A stretch of 5,290 bases of DNA from an uncultured Bacteroidota bacterium. Lineage in GTDB: Bacteria > Bacteroidota > Bacteroidia > 2-12-FULL-35-15. Shown in pieces: positions 1 to 5,290 of this stretch (position 1 is its first letter; each line of letters begins with the position of its first letter). A model generated the notes under the pieces. That model saw only the letters and a program-made list of their open reading frames with translations, searched no databases and had not been told where the DNA came from. Made by a program: the position numbers and the translations under genes. The stretch spans positions 1 through 5,290 of the forward strand of contig CAIRRW010000133.1 in the NCBI GenBank assembly GCA_903881065.1, in the 5' to 3' direction.

Positions 1-816
1 ATCATACCTTTCCAATTCAACCAAACCAATAGCAGCCATAATATCAGTCATGTTGCATTTATAACCGGCTTCAACAATATCATATCGCCAATTACCTTTC
101 TGTGTTTTAGCCAGCGCATCCTTATCCTGCCCGTGAAGCGTTTTCACGCACAATGATTTATAAACAGCTTCATTATCAAATGGAGCAGGAAGATTTAATG
201 CAATAGAGCCTCCTTCTGCAGTAGTTAAATTTTTAACTGCGTGAAAAGAAAATACAGAAATATCAGTTAACGAACCTGCCCGTTTCCCCTTATACCAAGC
301 ACCAATTGAGTGAGCCGAATCGGAAAGAATTAAAATCCTTCCAAGAATTTTCTGCTCTTCTGTTTCCAGTTTAAATTTATCTTTATGCTTAACTGCCAAA
401 GCGTTTATCGCATCGTAATCGCAAGGATAACCTGCAAAGTCAACAGGCATAATTACTTTTGTTTTTGATGTAATTGCCTTTTCAATATTCGCAGAAGAAA
501 TATTAAAATCATTTGCATTAACATCAACAAAAACTGGCGTAGCTCCGCAATGCATCACTACATTAGCAGTTGCGGAATAAGTATAAGCCGGCAAAATCAC
601 TTCGTCTCCTTCCTTTACTCCATACCAGCGCAACATAATTTCAAGCCCGGCGGTAGCACTATTCAGACATAATGTTGCTTTGTTGCCACAATATTTAGTC
701 AGTTCCTTTTCAAATAATTTTGTTTGCGGACCAGTTGTAATCCAGCCTGATTTAAGGACTTTAGTTACTTCGTCAATAATTTTCTGGTCGATTCGTGGTG
801 GTGAAAATGGTATCAT
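1..816 (-). CDS. DegT/DnrJ/EryC1/StrS family sugar aminotransferase (C-terminus missing)
   Basis: PLP-dependent enzyme of the family that transfers an amino group, usually from glutamate, to a keto-sugar nucleotide for surface glycans. The frame is open from ATG 816 to the window edge (272 residues). The family usually runs about 370-400 residues, so roughly the last quarter to third is outside the window. The N-terminus has the typical 'SGWITTGP' (residues 23-30). The substrate and cofactor loop 'LPAYTYSATANVV' lies near 75-87. 'SDSAHSIGA' (165-173) holds the Asp expected to contact the PLP ring nitrogen. 'SFHAVKNLTTAEGG' (190-203) holds the Schiff-base lysine, K195. 'CNMTDIMAAIGLVELE' (254-269) is the usual late motif. 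The key residues visible are intact, so it is probably active. It starts 9 bases after the upstream membrane-protein gene and is likely the fifth gene of the operon. No Shine-Dalgarno is seen. Family is sure; the sugar is unknown. Confidence 0.95.
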   Translation of the reverse strand, partial: MIPFSPPRIDQKIIDEVTKVLKSGWITTGPQTKLFEKELTKYCGNKATLCLNSATAGLEIMLRWYGVKEGDEVILPAYTYSATANVVMHCGATPVFVDVNANDFNISSANIEKAITSKTKVIMPVDFAGYPCDYDAINALAVKHKDKFKLETEEQKILGRILILSDSAHSIGAWYKGKRAGSLTDISVFSFHAVKNLTTAEGGSIALNLPAPFDNEAVYKSLCVKTLHGQDKDALAKTQKGNWRYDIVEAGYKCNMTDIMAAIGLVELERYD

Positions 817-825
817 AATATTAAG

Positions 826-2055
826 TTAAGAATTTGATTTGCGTGATTTATGAAAACAAAGCAATGAATTAAAGAACGCATAAAACATAACTCCTGCCTG
901 CGTTTCAAACATTGATTCTGTCAGAAAGTTTAAAGAAACAATCAGCAGAAAAAGAAGATAAATGATATTGCCTTCTTTAAATGCAAAAAATAATGGGAAA
1001 TATAAATTGCCTAATAACAAAATAAAACCAATTATTCCAAGGGATACAAATACCTGTAGAAATTCATTATGCGCATTCAATTCATGGGCAAGTGCACCCG
1101 TCATTCCTCTGGTTTTATACTCAGCCATCAATTCATCTTTAGCATCACCAGTTCCAGTCCCGATAATTAAATTATCAGAAATTACCTGTGTTGCAGCCTT
1201 CCAAACCAATAACCTTACAGCTGTACTTTCCACTTCCGTTTCATTAGGATTAGCATTTGTTACAGCATCCAATGCCCTGTTAATTCTATCCGAAATTGCA
1301 GGAACATAATTCATCACAACAAAAATTGAGATGGCAATTATTCCAAGTCCTGCCAAGCCAATAATATATTTCCGTTTATGAATAATATAATAAATAATTA
1401 ATCCAACATAAAGTAAAACCATAGTAATAATACCCAACTTGGAAGACAACATTAAAATCATTCCTGAAAACAAAACGATAATCAGCACTGCAATTCCATT
1501 CGAAAAGCGTTTACCTTCAAAGTTATTTAAAGAAACATTTATTGTAAGCCATGCAATTGCAACATTCAAATACATTGAAAAATAACTAGGGTGAATCAAA
1601 TACGATGAAAGGTTTTCATAAAAGAAATCATTTTCACCAATTGAAAAATAAAGATACGTTGCTCTTGCAAACATTATAACCATTGATGCTATACATCCTG
1701 CTGTTAAAGCAAAAAATACATTCGTTTTTTCTTTTACACTAAACGGTTTACTTGATAAAATCAATGGAAAAACAATCAATGAAAATTTCACCTGAACATC
1801 AAATGAGCCTGAATTTATATTATCCGTATAAATCAAACCAACTAAATGCACCAGATAAAAAGCAATAAACAATAAAGCATATTTGTTTCTTATTATTGCC
1901 TGAAATTTATTTTTAAAGTCGCCTTCAACAAGCCAATTCAAAAGCATTAAAGCAATAAAGATAGGCACAAGACGGGCAATCGGCAAAAAGAAAGCAATGC
2001 ACAAAGACAGAATAACATGCAACTTCTGATGTATACTATTTCTGTCTAAATTCAT
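826..2055 (-). CDS. O-antigen ligase/polymerase family membrane protein (Wzy_C / WaaL-like)
   Basis: A 409-residue integral membrane protein with about ten or more hydrophobic helices, as expected for Wzy polymerases and WaaL ligases, which join lipid-linked glycans on the periplasmic side. The Wzy_C-type signature is present. Helix-associated 'SSKLGIITMVLL' (204-215) stands where relatives have SRGxxxA. A large extracytoplasmic loop (about 251-330) carries 'RLLVWKAA' (281-288), 'IIGTGTGD' (297-304) and 'NAHNEFLQVFVSLGIIG' (327-343), whose H329 matches the conserved loop histidine. 'HPSYFSMYLN' (155-164) is a motif I associate with Bacteroidota members. The C-terminus is short and basic. The start lies 2 bases after the stop of the ExoA-like gene, so translation is probably coupled. 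Polymerase and ligase cannot be told apart by sequence here; presence among glycosyltransferases slightly favours polymerase. Confidence 0.9.
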   Translation of the reverse strand: MNLDRNSIHQKLHVILSLCIAFFLPIARLVPIFIALMLLNWLVEGDFKNKFQAIIRNKYALLFIAFYLVHLVGLIYTDNINSGSFDVQVKFSLIVFPLILSSKPFSVKEKTNVFFALTAGCIASMVIMFARATYLYFSIGENDFFYENLSSYLIHPSYFSMYLNVAIAWLTINVSLNNFEGKRFSNGIAVLIIVLFSGMILMLSSKLGIITMVLLYVGLIIYYIIHKRKYIIGLAGLGIIAISIFVVMNYVPAISDRINRALDAVTNANPNETEVESTAVRLLVWKAATQVISDNLIIGTGTGDAKDELMAEYKTRGMTGALAHELNAHNEFLQVFVSLGIIGFILLLGNLYFPLFFAFKEGNIIYLLFLLIVSLNFLTESMFETQAGVMFYAFFNSLLCFHKSRKSNS

Positions 2056-2057
2056 TC

Positions 2058-3017
2058 TTATTTCTTTGGTTGTTTAAATAATCCTAATAAAAACCCCAGT
2101 CCGTATGAAAAATGCAACGTAGGATATACCAATATGGATGCGATTTTCACTGCCACTGTTTGATTATTAATAAATGCGCTATACATATCAATCAACAAAT
2201 ATAACAACAATGGCAAAATAAGAATAGGAAATTTAAATGCCGCTGTCAGACTGAAAATATACAACACAAAAAATAATGGAATTAAGTGCCTGATTTTTAC
2301 TTCCGATTTAATCTTCTTCACCACCAGCGGCTTATACAAGCCATATTGAAAATACTGTTTAAACAGTTTACCATACGAAGACCGAGGGAAATAAGTTGAT
2401 TTAATTTCCGAATTCAAATAAATAGTTTTGCCTTTACTCTTCGCGCGGTAATGAAATTCATCATCCTGGTTACGCATCATCTGCTCATCAAAATAACCAA
2501 CATCATTAAATATCTCTCGCTTCCAAGCCCCTAAATATACACTATCCACATAGCCGCTGTAATTTACATCATGAAACTTACTGTTGCCAATACCAAACCA
2601 GCCCGAAGTTGCATAAGCAATTGCTTTCTGTATCACCGTTTCACCAACAGGATTCATCGGGCCACCAACAATATCTGCACCAGTATTATTAAATGTTTCA
2701 ATAATCTTTTCGAAATAATCTTTCGCGTAAACGGTATGCGCATCAAGCCTTACAACAATTTTACCTGTCGTTGCTTTCAATCCAATGTTCAATGCATGAG
2801 GCACATATTTATGAGGATTATTCAGTAAATGAATTGATTTATCTTTCGATGCCCACTTCTCAATTATTGCAATTGTACCATCTGTTGAGCCGCCATCAAT
2901 AATAAATAATTCTTTGTCTGCCGGCAATGCTTCAACATAAAAACGCAATACATTCTCAATATAATTTGCTTCATTATATGCAGGACATAACACTGTTATC
3001 AATGGTTGAGCACTCAT
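2058..3017 (-). CDS. GT2 glycosyltransferase, succinoglycan ExoA-like
   Basis: A 319-residue GT-A fold family 2 glycosyltransferase with a C-terminal membrane anchor, acting on the cytoplasmic face on a lipid-linked acceptor. The nucleotide-binding start 'ITVLCPAYNEANYI' (7-20) and 'IIDGGSTDGT' (39-48) are classic GT2. In place of DXD it has 'VVRLDAHTVY' (88-97), the DAH form I know from ExoA relatives. 'FGIGNSKF' (141-148), 'YLGAWKREIF' (161-170), 'NQDDEFHYR' (183-191, supplying the acidic catalytic-base region) and 'FKQYFQYGLYKP' (219-230) follow in ExoA order. Two or three hydrophobic segments fill 246-313, and the tail is basic. Its ATG follows the preceding stop with no gap (TAAATG), which points to translational coupling. 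ExoA of Sinorhizobium adds a beta-1,3-glucose, but donor and linkage cannot be carried over to this protein. Confidence 0.93.
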   Translation of the reverse strand: MSAQPLITVLCPAYNEANYIENVLRFYVEALPADKELFIIDGGSTDGTIAIIEKWASKDKSIHLLNNPHKYVPHALNIGLKATTGKIVVRLDAHTVYAKDYFEKIIETFNNTGADIVGGPMNPVGETVIQKAIAYATSGWFGIGNSKFHDVNYSGYVDSVYLGAWKREIFNDVGYFDEQMMRNQDDEFHYRAKSKGKTIYLNSEIKSTYFPRSSYGKLFKQYFQYGLYKPLVVKKIKSEVKIRHLIPLFFVLYIFSLTAAFKFPILILPLLLYLLIDMYSAFINNQTVAVKIASILVYPTLHFSYGLGFLLGLFKQPKK

Positions 3018-3872
3018 TTATTTATATTCTGAAGCAAAAAATGTTTTTAATAAATAGGAATATGATTCGTGTAAAAACCTTACAGATTTAGCCGTCTTGA
3101 ATATTCCTGTAGTCGAATTCTGAAAATGATTTACAATCAACGACGGTTCATACACTGTTTTCAATCCTAATTTCAATCCCAATTCAGCCACAAATAATTC
3201 TTCGCCAAATAAAAACGAAGGATAATTTAAAATTCCTCCTTTATCAAAATCCGTTTTATTAAAAATCATAAACGACCCATGAACAGCGTATGTATCCATC
3301 GGTTTATTCACTTTACTTTTTACATTCGATTTAAATAATTTACCTTTTATCAAATGAAGCAGCGTAAACATTGAATAAAATAACGTAATCGAAGTAACAA
3401 ATTTATACAACTTCATTTTCCCTGCGCTTATTCTATTTATGATGTATGGGTTCTGATGATATTTCATAAATGTAGAATAAATATCAGGTCCCATCACGTC
3501 AAATTGTTTTTCATTCATCACCTTATTCAAATCACCAATAAAATCAGTATTTACAAACTCAATATCAGTATTGCATACAATAACAGCGGCAGGCAAATCA
3601 ACATTTTTAATCAGGTAACAACTCAATCCAAAGTTAGCAGCACCAAAGTAACCAAGGTTTTTATCAGGTTTCACCACCGTTACATTTTCATACCTGGCAG
3701 CCAGTTGTTTCAATGTTTCAGCATCTTTGCTGCCATTGTCAGTTATAATAATGTGAACATCACCATTCAAATATTTACCCAGTTGAGAAGTAACAAATTC
3801 CGCCACTTCCCTTTCATTGAAATAATTTACCAGCAGAAATAAAATGTTTTTCTTTCCCATCAATCCACTCAT
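3018..3872 (-). CDS. GT2 glycosyltransferase, rhamnosyltransferase/WbbL-like
   Basis: A 284-residue family 2 glycosyltransferase. The N-terminal strand 'ILFLLVNYFNE' (10-20) and 'IITDNGSKD' (42-50) bind the nucleotide sugar. 'KNLGYFGAANFGL' (71-83) and 'VCNTDIEF' (99-106) give the DXD-like NTD (101-103) common in WbbL/rhamnosyltransferase relatives. 'VHGSFMIFNKTDF' (197-209) and 'FLFGEELFVAELGLKLGLK' (220-238) form the acceptor and catalytic region, and 'VNHFQNSTTG' (247-256) is the usual closing motif. A hydrophobic stretch (about 157-177) sits in the middle and probably touches the membrane. The ATG at 3872 overlaps the preceding stop as ATGA, which favours this start. An ATG four codons in (3860, 'MGKKNILFL') is a real alternative, because conserved sequence begins only after it. 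Rhamnose as donor is only a guess from family and from the RgpF-like neighbour. Confidence 0.92.
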   Translation of the reverse strand: MSGLMGKKNILFLLVNYFNEREVAEFVTSQLGKYLNGDVHIIITDNGSKDAETLKQLAARYENVTVVKPDKNLGYFGAANFGLSCYLIKNVDLPAAVIVCNTDIEFVNTDFIGDLNKVMNEKQFDVMGPDIYSTFMKYHQNPYIINRISAGKMKLYKFVTSITLFYSMFTLLHLIKGKLFKSNVKSKVNKPMDTYAVHGSFMIFNKTDFDKGGILNYPSFLFGEELFVAELGLKLGLKTVYEPSLIVNHFQNSTTGIFKTAKSVRFLHESYSYLLKTFFASEYK

Positions 3873-4786
3873 TTCTCTTCCTTTCTCAATCTTCTTCTCA
3901 ACAGAATTAATTGATGAAATATAAATTTTAAAATAAAACTTTTACTAAGTATTTTATACACCGCCAGTCCGAAATTATATTTCCTTATATAACTCAACGA
4001 TGCGCCACCCTGCACTTCCAGCACCACTTTATCAATATCCACAATTAAATTCCCTTTGCACACATCCTTTATCAAAGCAACATAATAACGATGATCAATA
4101 ATAAAATTATTCCTGAACCAAGTCAAATAATCACCCACATAATACGTATGCGAAAGTATTTTCTTTTTAATAATCGGGCTGCCTTTTTTAATCAATTCAC
4201 CTGCCAGAATAAACGCCGGATTAACATCCTTACGCGCGCTGTAATCATAATAGCCGCCTATTTTCATGTCCTTGGCGAGCAAATATTCACTCAATCCAAT
4301 TTCATAATTCATAATAATTCCCTTGTATGTTTTCTTAATTCCGTTCACCTCAAAAAACCTTCTCACATGCCCAATCGCATTTTTATTCACCACCAGAAAA
4401 TAAGATTGAATATGCAGCGACACCTTCCCAGTCGCAATCATACCCGCATAATCCAACGAAGACAAATTTACCCAATCAAAAAAAGGCTGCAGGCTTTTCA
4501 ACAAAATACACGAATCATTTATCAACCCAATCCTGTCATAATCCACCTCCTTAAATTCATTCAACGCCTTATGCCACATCCCAAAATCCATCCCTTCATT
4601 ATCGTACAACCTCAATTTAATCGCATGTTTCGCCAAGTATTCCCCTTCCTTTTCACCAAGCACTTTTTCATTCGTAAGCAACACCACCTCCTCAAAATAA
4701 TTCCCCAATTCCTCCAGATAAACCTTTACATAATACGGAATTTCCCCACCCTGAAAATAGCTACTAAATAAGCAAATCGACTTCAT
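3869..4786 (-). CDS. RgpF-like rhamnan synthesis F family protein
   Basis: A 305-residue protein matching the RgpF family (PF05045), whose members act in making rhamnose-containing cell-wall polysaccharide and O-antigen and are usually treated as glycosyltransferases. Family hallmarks in order: 'EEVVLLTNE' (32-40), 'LYDNEGMDFGMW' (60-71), 'IGLINDSC' (86-93), 'HIQSYFLVVNK' (125-135) and 'YEIGLSEYLL' (161-170). The C-terminal part (about 220-305) is less conserved, and the end is strongly basic ('LRRRLRKEEK'). It appears as a single-domain version; in other genomes the domain often sits in longer, multi-domain proteins. It is the first gene of the cluster, with a promoter candidate and an unusual Shine-Dalgarno-like AAGGA before it. 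The 4-base overlap with the next GT2 gene suggests the two act on the same glycan. Donor sugar unproven; no rhamnose-nucleotide (rml) genes are in view. Confidence 0.85.
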   Translation of the reverse strand: MKSICLFSSYFQGGEIPYYVKVYLEELGNYFEEVVLLTNEKVLGEKEGEYLAKHAIKLRLYDNEGMDFGMWHKALNEFKEVDYDRIGLINDSCILLKSLQPFFDWVNLSSLDYAGMIATGKVSLHIQSYFLVVNKNAIGHVRRFFEVNGIKKTYKGIIMNYEIGLSEYLLAKDMKIGGYYDYSARKDVNPAFILAGELIKKGSPIIKKKILSHTYYVGDYLTWFRNNFIIDHRYYVALIKDVCKGNLIVDIDKVVLEVQGGASLSYIRKYNFGLAVYKILSKSFILKFIFHQLILLRRRLRKEEK

Positions 4787-4790
4787 TCAA

Positions 4791-4797
4791 TCCTTCT
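4791..4797 (-). promoter_or_regulatory. Shine-Dalgarno-like sequence before the RgpF-like gene
   Basis: The minus strand reads AGAAGGA, then TTGA, then the ATG at 4786, so the purine core ends 4 bases before the start. This is a little close but supports the 4786 start. It stands out because the other genes here have no such motif, as is usual in Bacteroidota, where Shine-Dalgarno use is rare. It may be chance. Confidence 0.3.
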
Positions 4798-4827
4798 TAT
4801 TTATCGGTCAATGTTTATATTTCTCAT

Positions 4828-4841
4828 GCACGTCAAAGGTA
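4828..4841 (-). promoter_or_regulatory. Candidate Bacteroidota promoter (-7 box TAnnTTTG) for the glycan operon
   Basis: On the minus strand 4841-4834 reads TACCTTTG, a perfect match to the Bacteroidota -7 consensus TAnnTTTG. Transcription would begin near 4828-4831 and give a leader of about 42-45 bases before the ATG at 4786. The expected upstream TTTG or TTG box about 17-23 bases away is not clear; the region is only AT-rich (around 4860-4866). The site lies in the only gap before the five-gene cluster, which supports the call, but the upstream box is weak. Confidence 0.5.
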
Positions 4842-4846
4842 ATTAT

Positions 4847-5027
4847 TTATTCGTGATAAGGTAATTTCACATATTCCTCACCATTAAAATAACAATAAAT
4901 AGTTGGGCGAATCACCATACTGCATCTCCGCAAGTTCCTCCTGCTTTTGTTCCAATCTTTTTATTTTTGAAGAAAAAATAAAAAGGATTTCCACGACAAT
5001 CAGGCGCAGTTGGAAGAGTGGTGGTAT
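4847..5027 (-). pseudogene. Possible remnant or frameshifted small ORF (weak)
   Basis: On the minus strand one frame is open from 5027 to the TAA at 4886-4884 (47 codons, no ATG until residue 35). It includes a protein-like charged stretch 'KIKRLEQKQEELAEMQYGD' (residues 21-39), followed by 'SPNYLLLF'. The neighbouring frame, readable from ATG 4918, ends 'NGEEYVKLPYHE' at the TAA 4849-4847. Removing one T from the TTTT run at 4889-4886 joins the two into one continuous C-terminus stopping just before the promoter candidate. Against it: no good start, an AT-rich hairpin inside the frame, and a third frame on the same strand also open over most of the stretch, as happens in repeats. It could be a decayed gene end, or repeat sequence without coding meaning. 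Confidence 0.22.
4954..4989. repeat. AT-rich hairpin, probably part of a dispersed intergenic repeat
   Basis: The left arm AATC plus TTTTTATTTTT (4954-4968) pairs with AAAAATAAAAA plus GATT (4974-4989) around a 5-base loop, with one bulged G at 4985 or 4986. This gives 15 base pairs with a perfect core of 11-12. On the minus strand the arms are flanked by TGGAA direct copies (GTGGAAATCC before, GATTGGAAC after). This layout resembles, from memory, intergenic repeats abundant in Flavobacterium and relatives that have a GGAAATCC-T-run, loop, A-run-GATT form. As a transcript it could also serve as a weak terminator in either direction, though the stem has little GC. Confidence 0.65.
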
Positions 5028-5057
5028 TTATGAAGGGTTAAGTGGTTTGTGCGTTGG

Positions 5058-5069
5058 AGAGACGTCTCT
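5058..5069. repeat. 12-base perfect palindrome
   Basis: AGAGACGTCTCT is its own reverse complement and is centred between 5063 and 5064. It sits in the middle of the putative repeat element. It might be a dimeric protein's binding site or simply a part of the repeat; no gene context points to a regulator. Confidence 0.6.
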
Positions 5070-5081
5070 TAATAAGTGTCA

Positions 5082-5098
5082 CGAGTCGAAAAGACTCG
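5082..5098. repeat. Short hairpin CGAGTC/GACTCG, 11 bases downstream of the small membrane protein
   Basis: CGAGTC (5082-5087), loop GAAAA (5088-5092), GACTCG (5093-5098): a perfect 6-base-pair stem. C5080 and G5100 add one pair beyond a mismatch. In the minus-strand transcript it begins 16 bases after the stop codon ending at 5115. It could act as a 3' stabiliser or an imperfect terminator, but no T-run follows. REP-like elements often have such hairpins; that identity is inference. Confidence 0.6.
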
Positions 5099-5114
5099 CG
5101 CCTGCTGGATAATA

Positions 5115-5264
5115 TTAATTTTTCATTTTGTTATAAAGGTAGGCAATACCAAAACCTGTAATCAATAATACAGCTCCCAATAATTCATTAAATTCTGAAT
5201 CTCCAGGTCTTCCTATTAAAAATAGGAGTACAATTAAACCAACGATTAATAAAAATGCTTTCAT
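5115..5264 (-). CDS. Small two-helix membrane protein, 49 residues, function unknown
   Basis: The ATG at 5264 opens a frame of 49 codons ending in TAA. The product has a hydrophobic helix at about residues 3-18 ('AFLLIVGLIVLLFLIG'), a short polar turn 'RPGDSEFNE' (19-27), a second hydrophobic helix at about 28-44 ('LLGAVLLITGFGIAYLY') and a basic tail 'NKMKN'. This predicts a hairpin in the inner membrane, with the acidic turn probably outside and the lysine tail in the cytoplasm. A clean start and stop, a coherent two-helix layout and strand agreement with the cluster make it a likely real gene despite its size. The A-rich bases before the ATG, without Shine-Dalgarno, are normal for Bacteroidota. 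It is separated from the glycan operon by about 330 repeat-bearing bases, so it is probably a separate transcript. I do not recognise its family. Confidence 0.65.
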   Translation of the reverse strand: MKAFLLIVGLIVLLFLIGRPGDSEFNELLGAVLLITGFGIAYLYNKMKN

Positions 5265-5290
5265 ATTTGAGTTTTTAAAATTCCATAAAA

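Larger units (their letters stand above)
5001..5104. repeat. Candidate MITE/REP-like element bounded by a 7-base inverted repeat
   Basis: CAGGCGC at 5001-5007 is the exact reverse complement of GCGCCTG at 5098-5104, bounding about 104 bases of sequence more GC-rich than the surroundings. Inside are a 12-base palindrome and a 6-base-pair hairpin. The combination suggests a small non-coding repeat element, but the terminal match is short, does not extend outward, and no target-site duplication is evident. A chance 7-base pair over this distance cannot be excluded. Confidence 0.4.
4787..5114. other. Intergenic region rich in inverted repeats
   Basis: 328 bases between the 49-residue protein gene and the RgpF-like gene. 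From left to right it holds the Shine-Dalgarno-like motif, the promoter candidate, the tail of a possible frameshifted ORF, an AT-rich hairpin (4954-4989), an inverted pair with ends at 5001 and 5104, a 12-base palindrome (5058-5069) and a short hairpin (5082-5098). Base composition from about 4990 to 5107 is visibly more GC-rich than the flanks. Open frames exist on both strands (for example a plus frame from TTG 4903 to 5112), but their products look like translated repeat rather than protein. Confidence 0.7.

Noticed and set aside
962..1309. Plus-strand frame of 115 codons opposite the O-antigen ligase/polymerase gene
   Set aside because: It is antisense to the conserved Wzy_C loop region and has no upstream signals or recognisable domain.
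2354..2367. 14-base perfect palindrome ACTGTTTAAACAGT
   Set aside because: It lies inside the ExoA-like coding sequence, encoding part of the conserved FKQYFQYG segment; most likely a coincidence of codon use rather than an operator.
2571..2828. Plus-strand frame of 85 codons opposite the ExoA-like gene
   Set aside because: It lies opposite the conserved catalytic region of the transferase, has no own signals, and looks like a shadow.
3456..3842. Plus-strand frame of 128 codons opposite the WbbL-like gene
   Set aside because: It mirrors the conserved N-terminal half of the GT2 gene; the product is Ile/Asn/Phe-rich with no domain.
4091..4771. Long plus-strand frame of 226 codons opposite the RgpF-like gene
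   Set aside because: The minus-strand gene has clear family motifs over the same bases; the plus product is rich in Ile, His, Gln and Arg, as expected for an antisense shadow of a low-GC gene.
4501..4786. Strong purine bias (G-rich, C-poor coding strand) at the start of the RgpF-like gene, suggestive of transfer
   Set aside because: The bias is gradual, the operon is intact and tightly coupled, and the same tendency appears more weakly in neighbouring genes; not enough to claim a separate origin.
4903..5112. Plus-strand 69-codon frame starting at TTG
   Set aside because: It runs through both hairpins, the palindrome and the inverted ends, starts with a rare codon, and its product shows no domain or helix pattern. 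It is best explained as translated repeat sequence.
1..5290. CRISPR arrays, tRNA or rRNA genes, riboswitches, transposase or toxin-antitoxin genes
   Set aside because: No direct-repeat/spacer pattern, no cloverleaf or rRNA-like stretch, and no such protein motifs were seen on either strand.

Overview
The window looks like a piece of a Bacteroidota chromosome (Flavobacteriia, Chitinophagia or Sphingobacteriia type). It is AT-rich and mostly uses TAA stops. Most genes lack a Shine-Dalgarno sequence and have A/T-rich stretches before the ATG. The one clear promoter candidate has a perfect TAnnTTTG -7 box, the Bacteroidota sigma-factor signature. No gene is diagnostic below phylum level.

Everything convincingly coding lies on the minus strand. 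Reading in the direction of transcription (right to left), a 49-residue two-helix membrane protein (5264-5115) comes first. A non-coding stretch of about 330 bases (5114-4787) follows; it holds several inverted repeats, a possible frameshifted ORF remnant and the promoter candidate. Then comes a tightly packed five-gene polysaccharide cluster: an RgpF-like rhamnan-synthesis family protein (4786-3869), a GT2 glycosyltransferase of the rhamnosyltransferase/WbbL type (3872-3018), a GT2 glycosyltransferase of the ExoA type (3017-2058), a multi-spanning O-antigen ligase/polymerase family protein (2055-826), and a DegT/DnrJ/EryC1/StrS sugar aminotransferase (816-1) cut off by the left edge.

The junctions are a 4-base ATGA overlap, 0 bases, 2 bases and 9 bases, so the five genes almost certainly form one translationally coupled operon. 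Together they fit the making of a surface glycan (O-antigen, capsule or exopolysaccharide). The aminotransferase would help make an amino sugar nucleotide, the two GT2 enzymes and the RgpF-like protein would build the repeat unit or modify it on the cytoplasmic face, and the Wzy/WaaL-family membrane protein would polymerise or ligate it in the periplasm. The sugars cannot be named from this window.

The stretch that ordinary genes do not explain is 4787-5114. It has a near-perfect AT-rich hairpin, a CAGGCGC/GCGCCTG inverted pair about 100 bases apart, a 12-base palindrome and a GC-richer hairpin. I read it as one or two dispersed intergenic repeat elements of a kind common in Bacteroidota. I do not see a convincing new biological system; the repeat region and the small membrane protein are the parts most worth checking.
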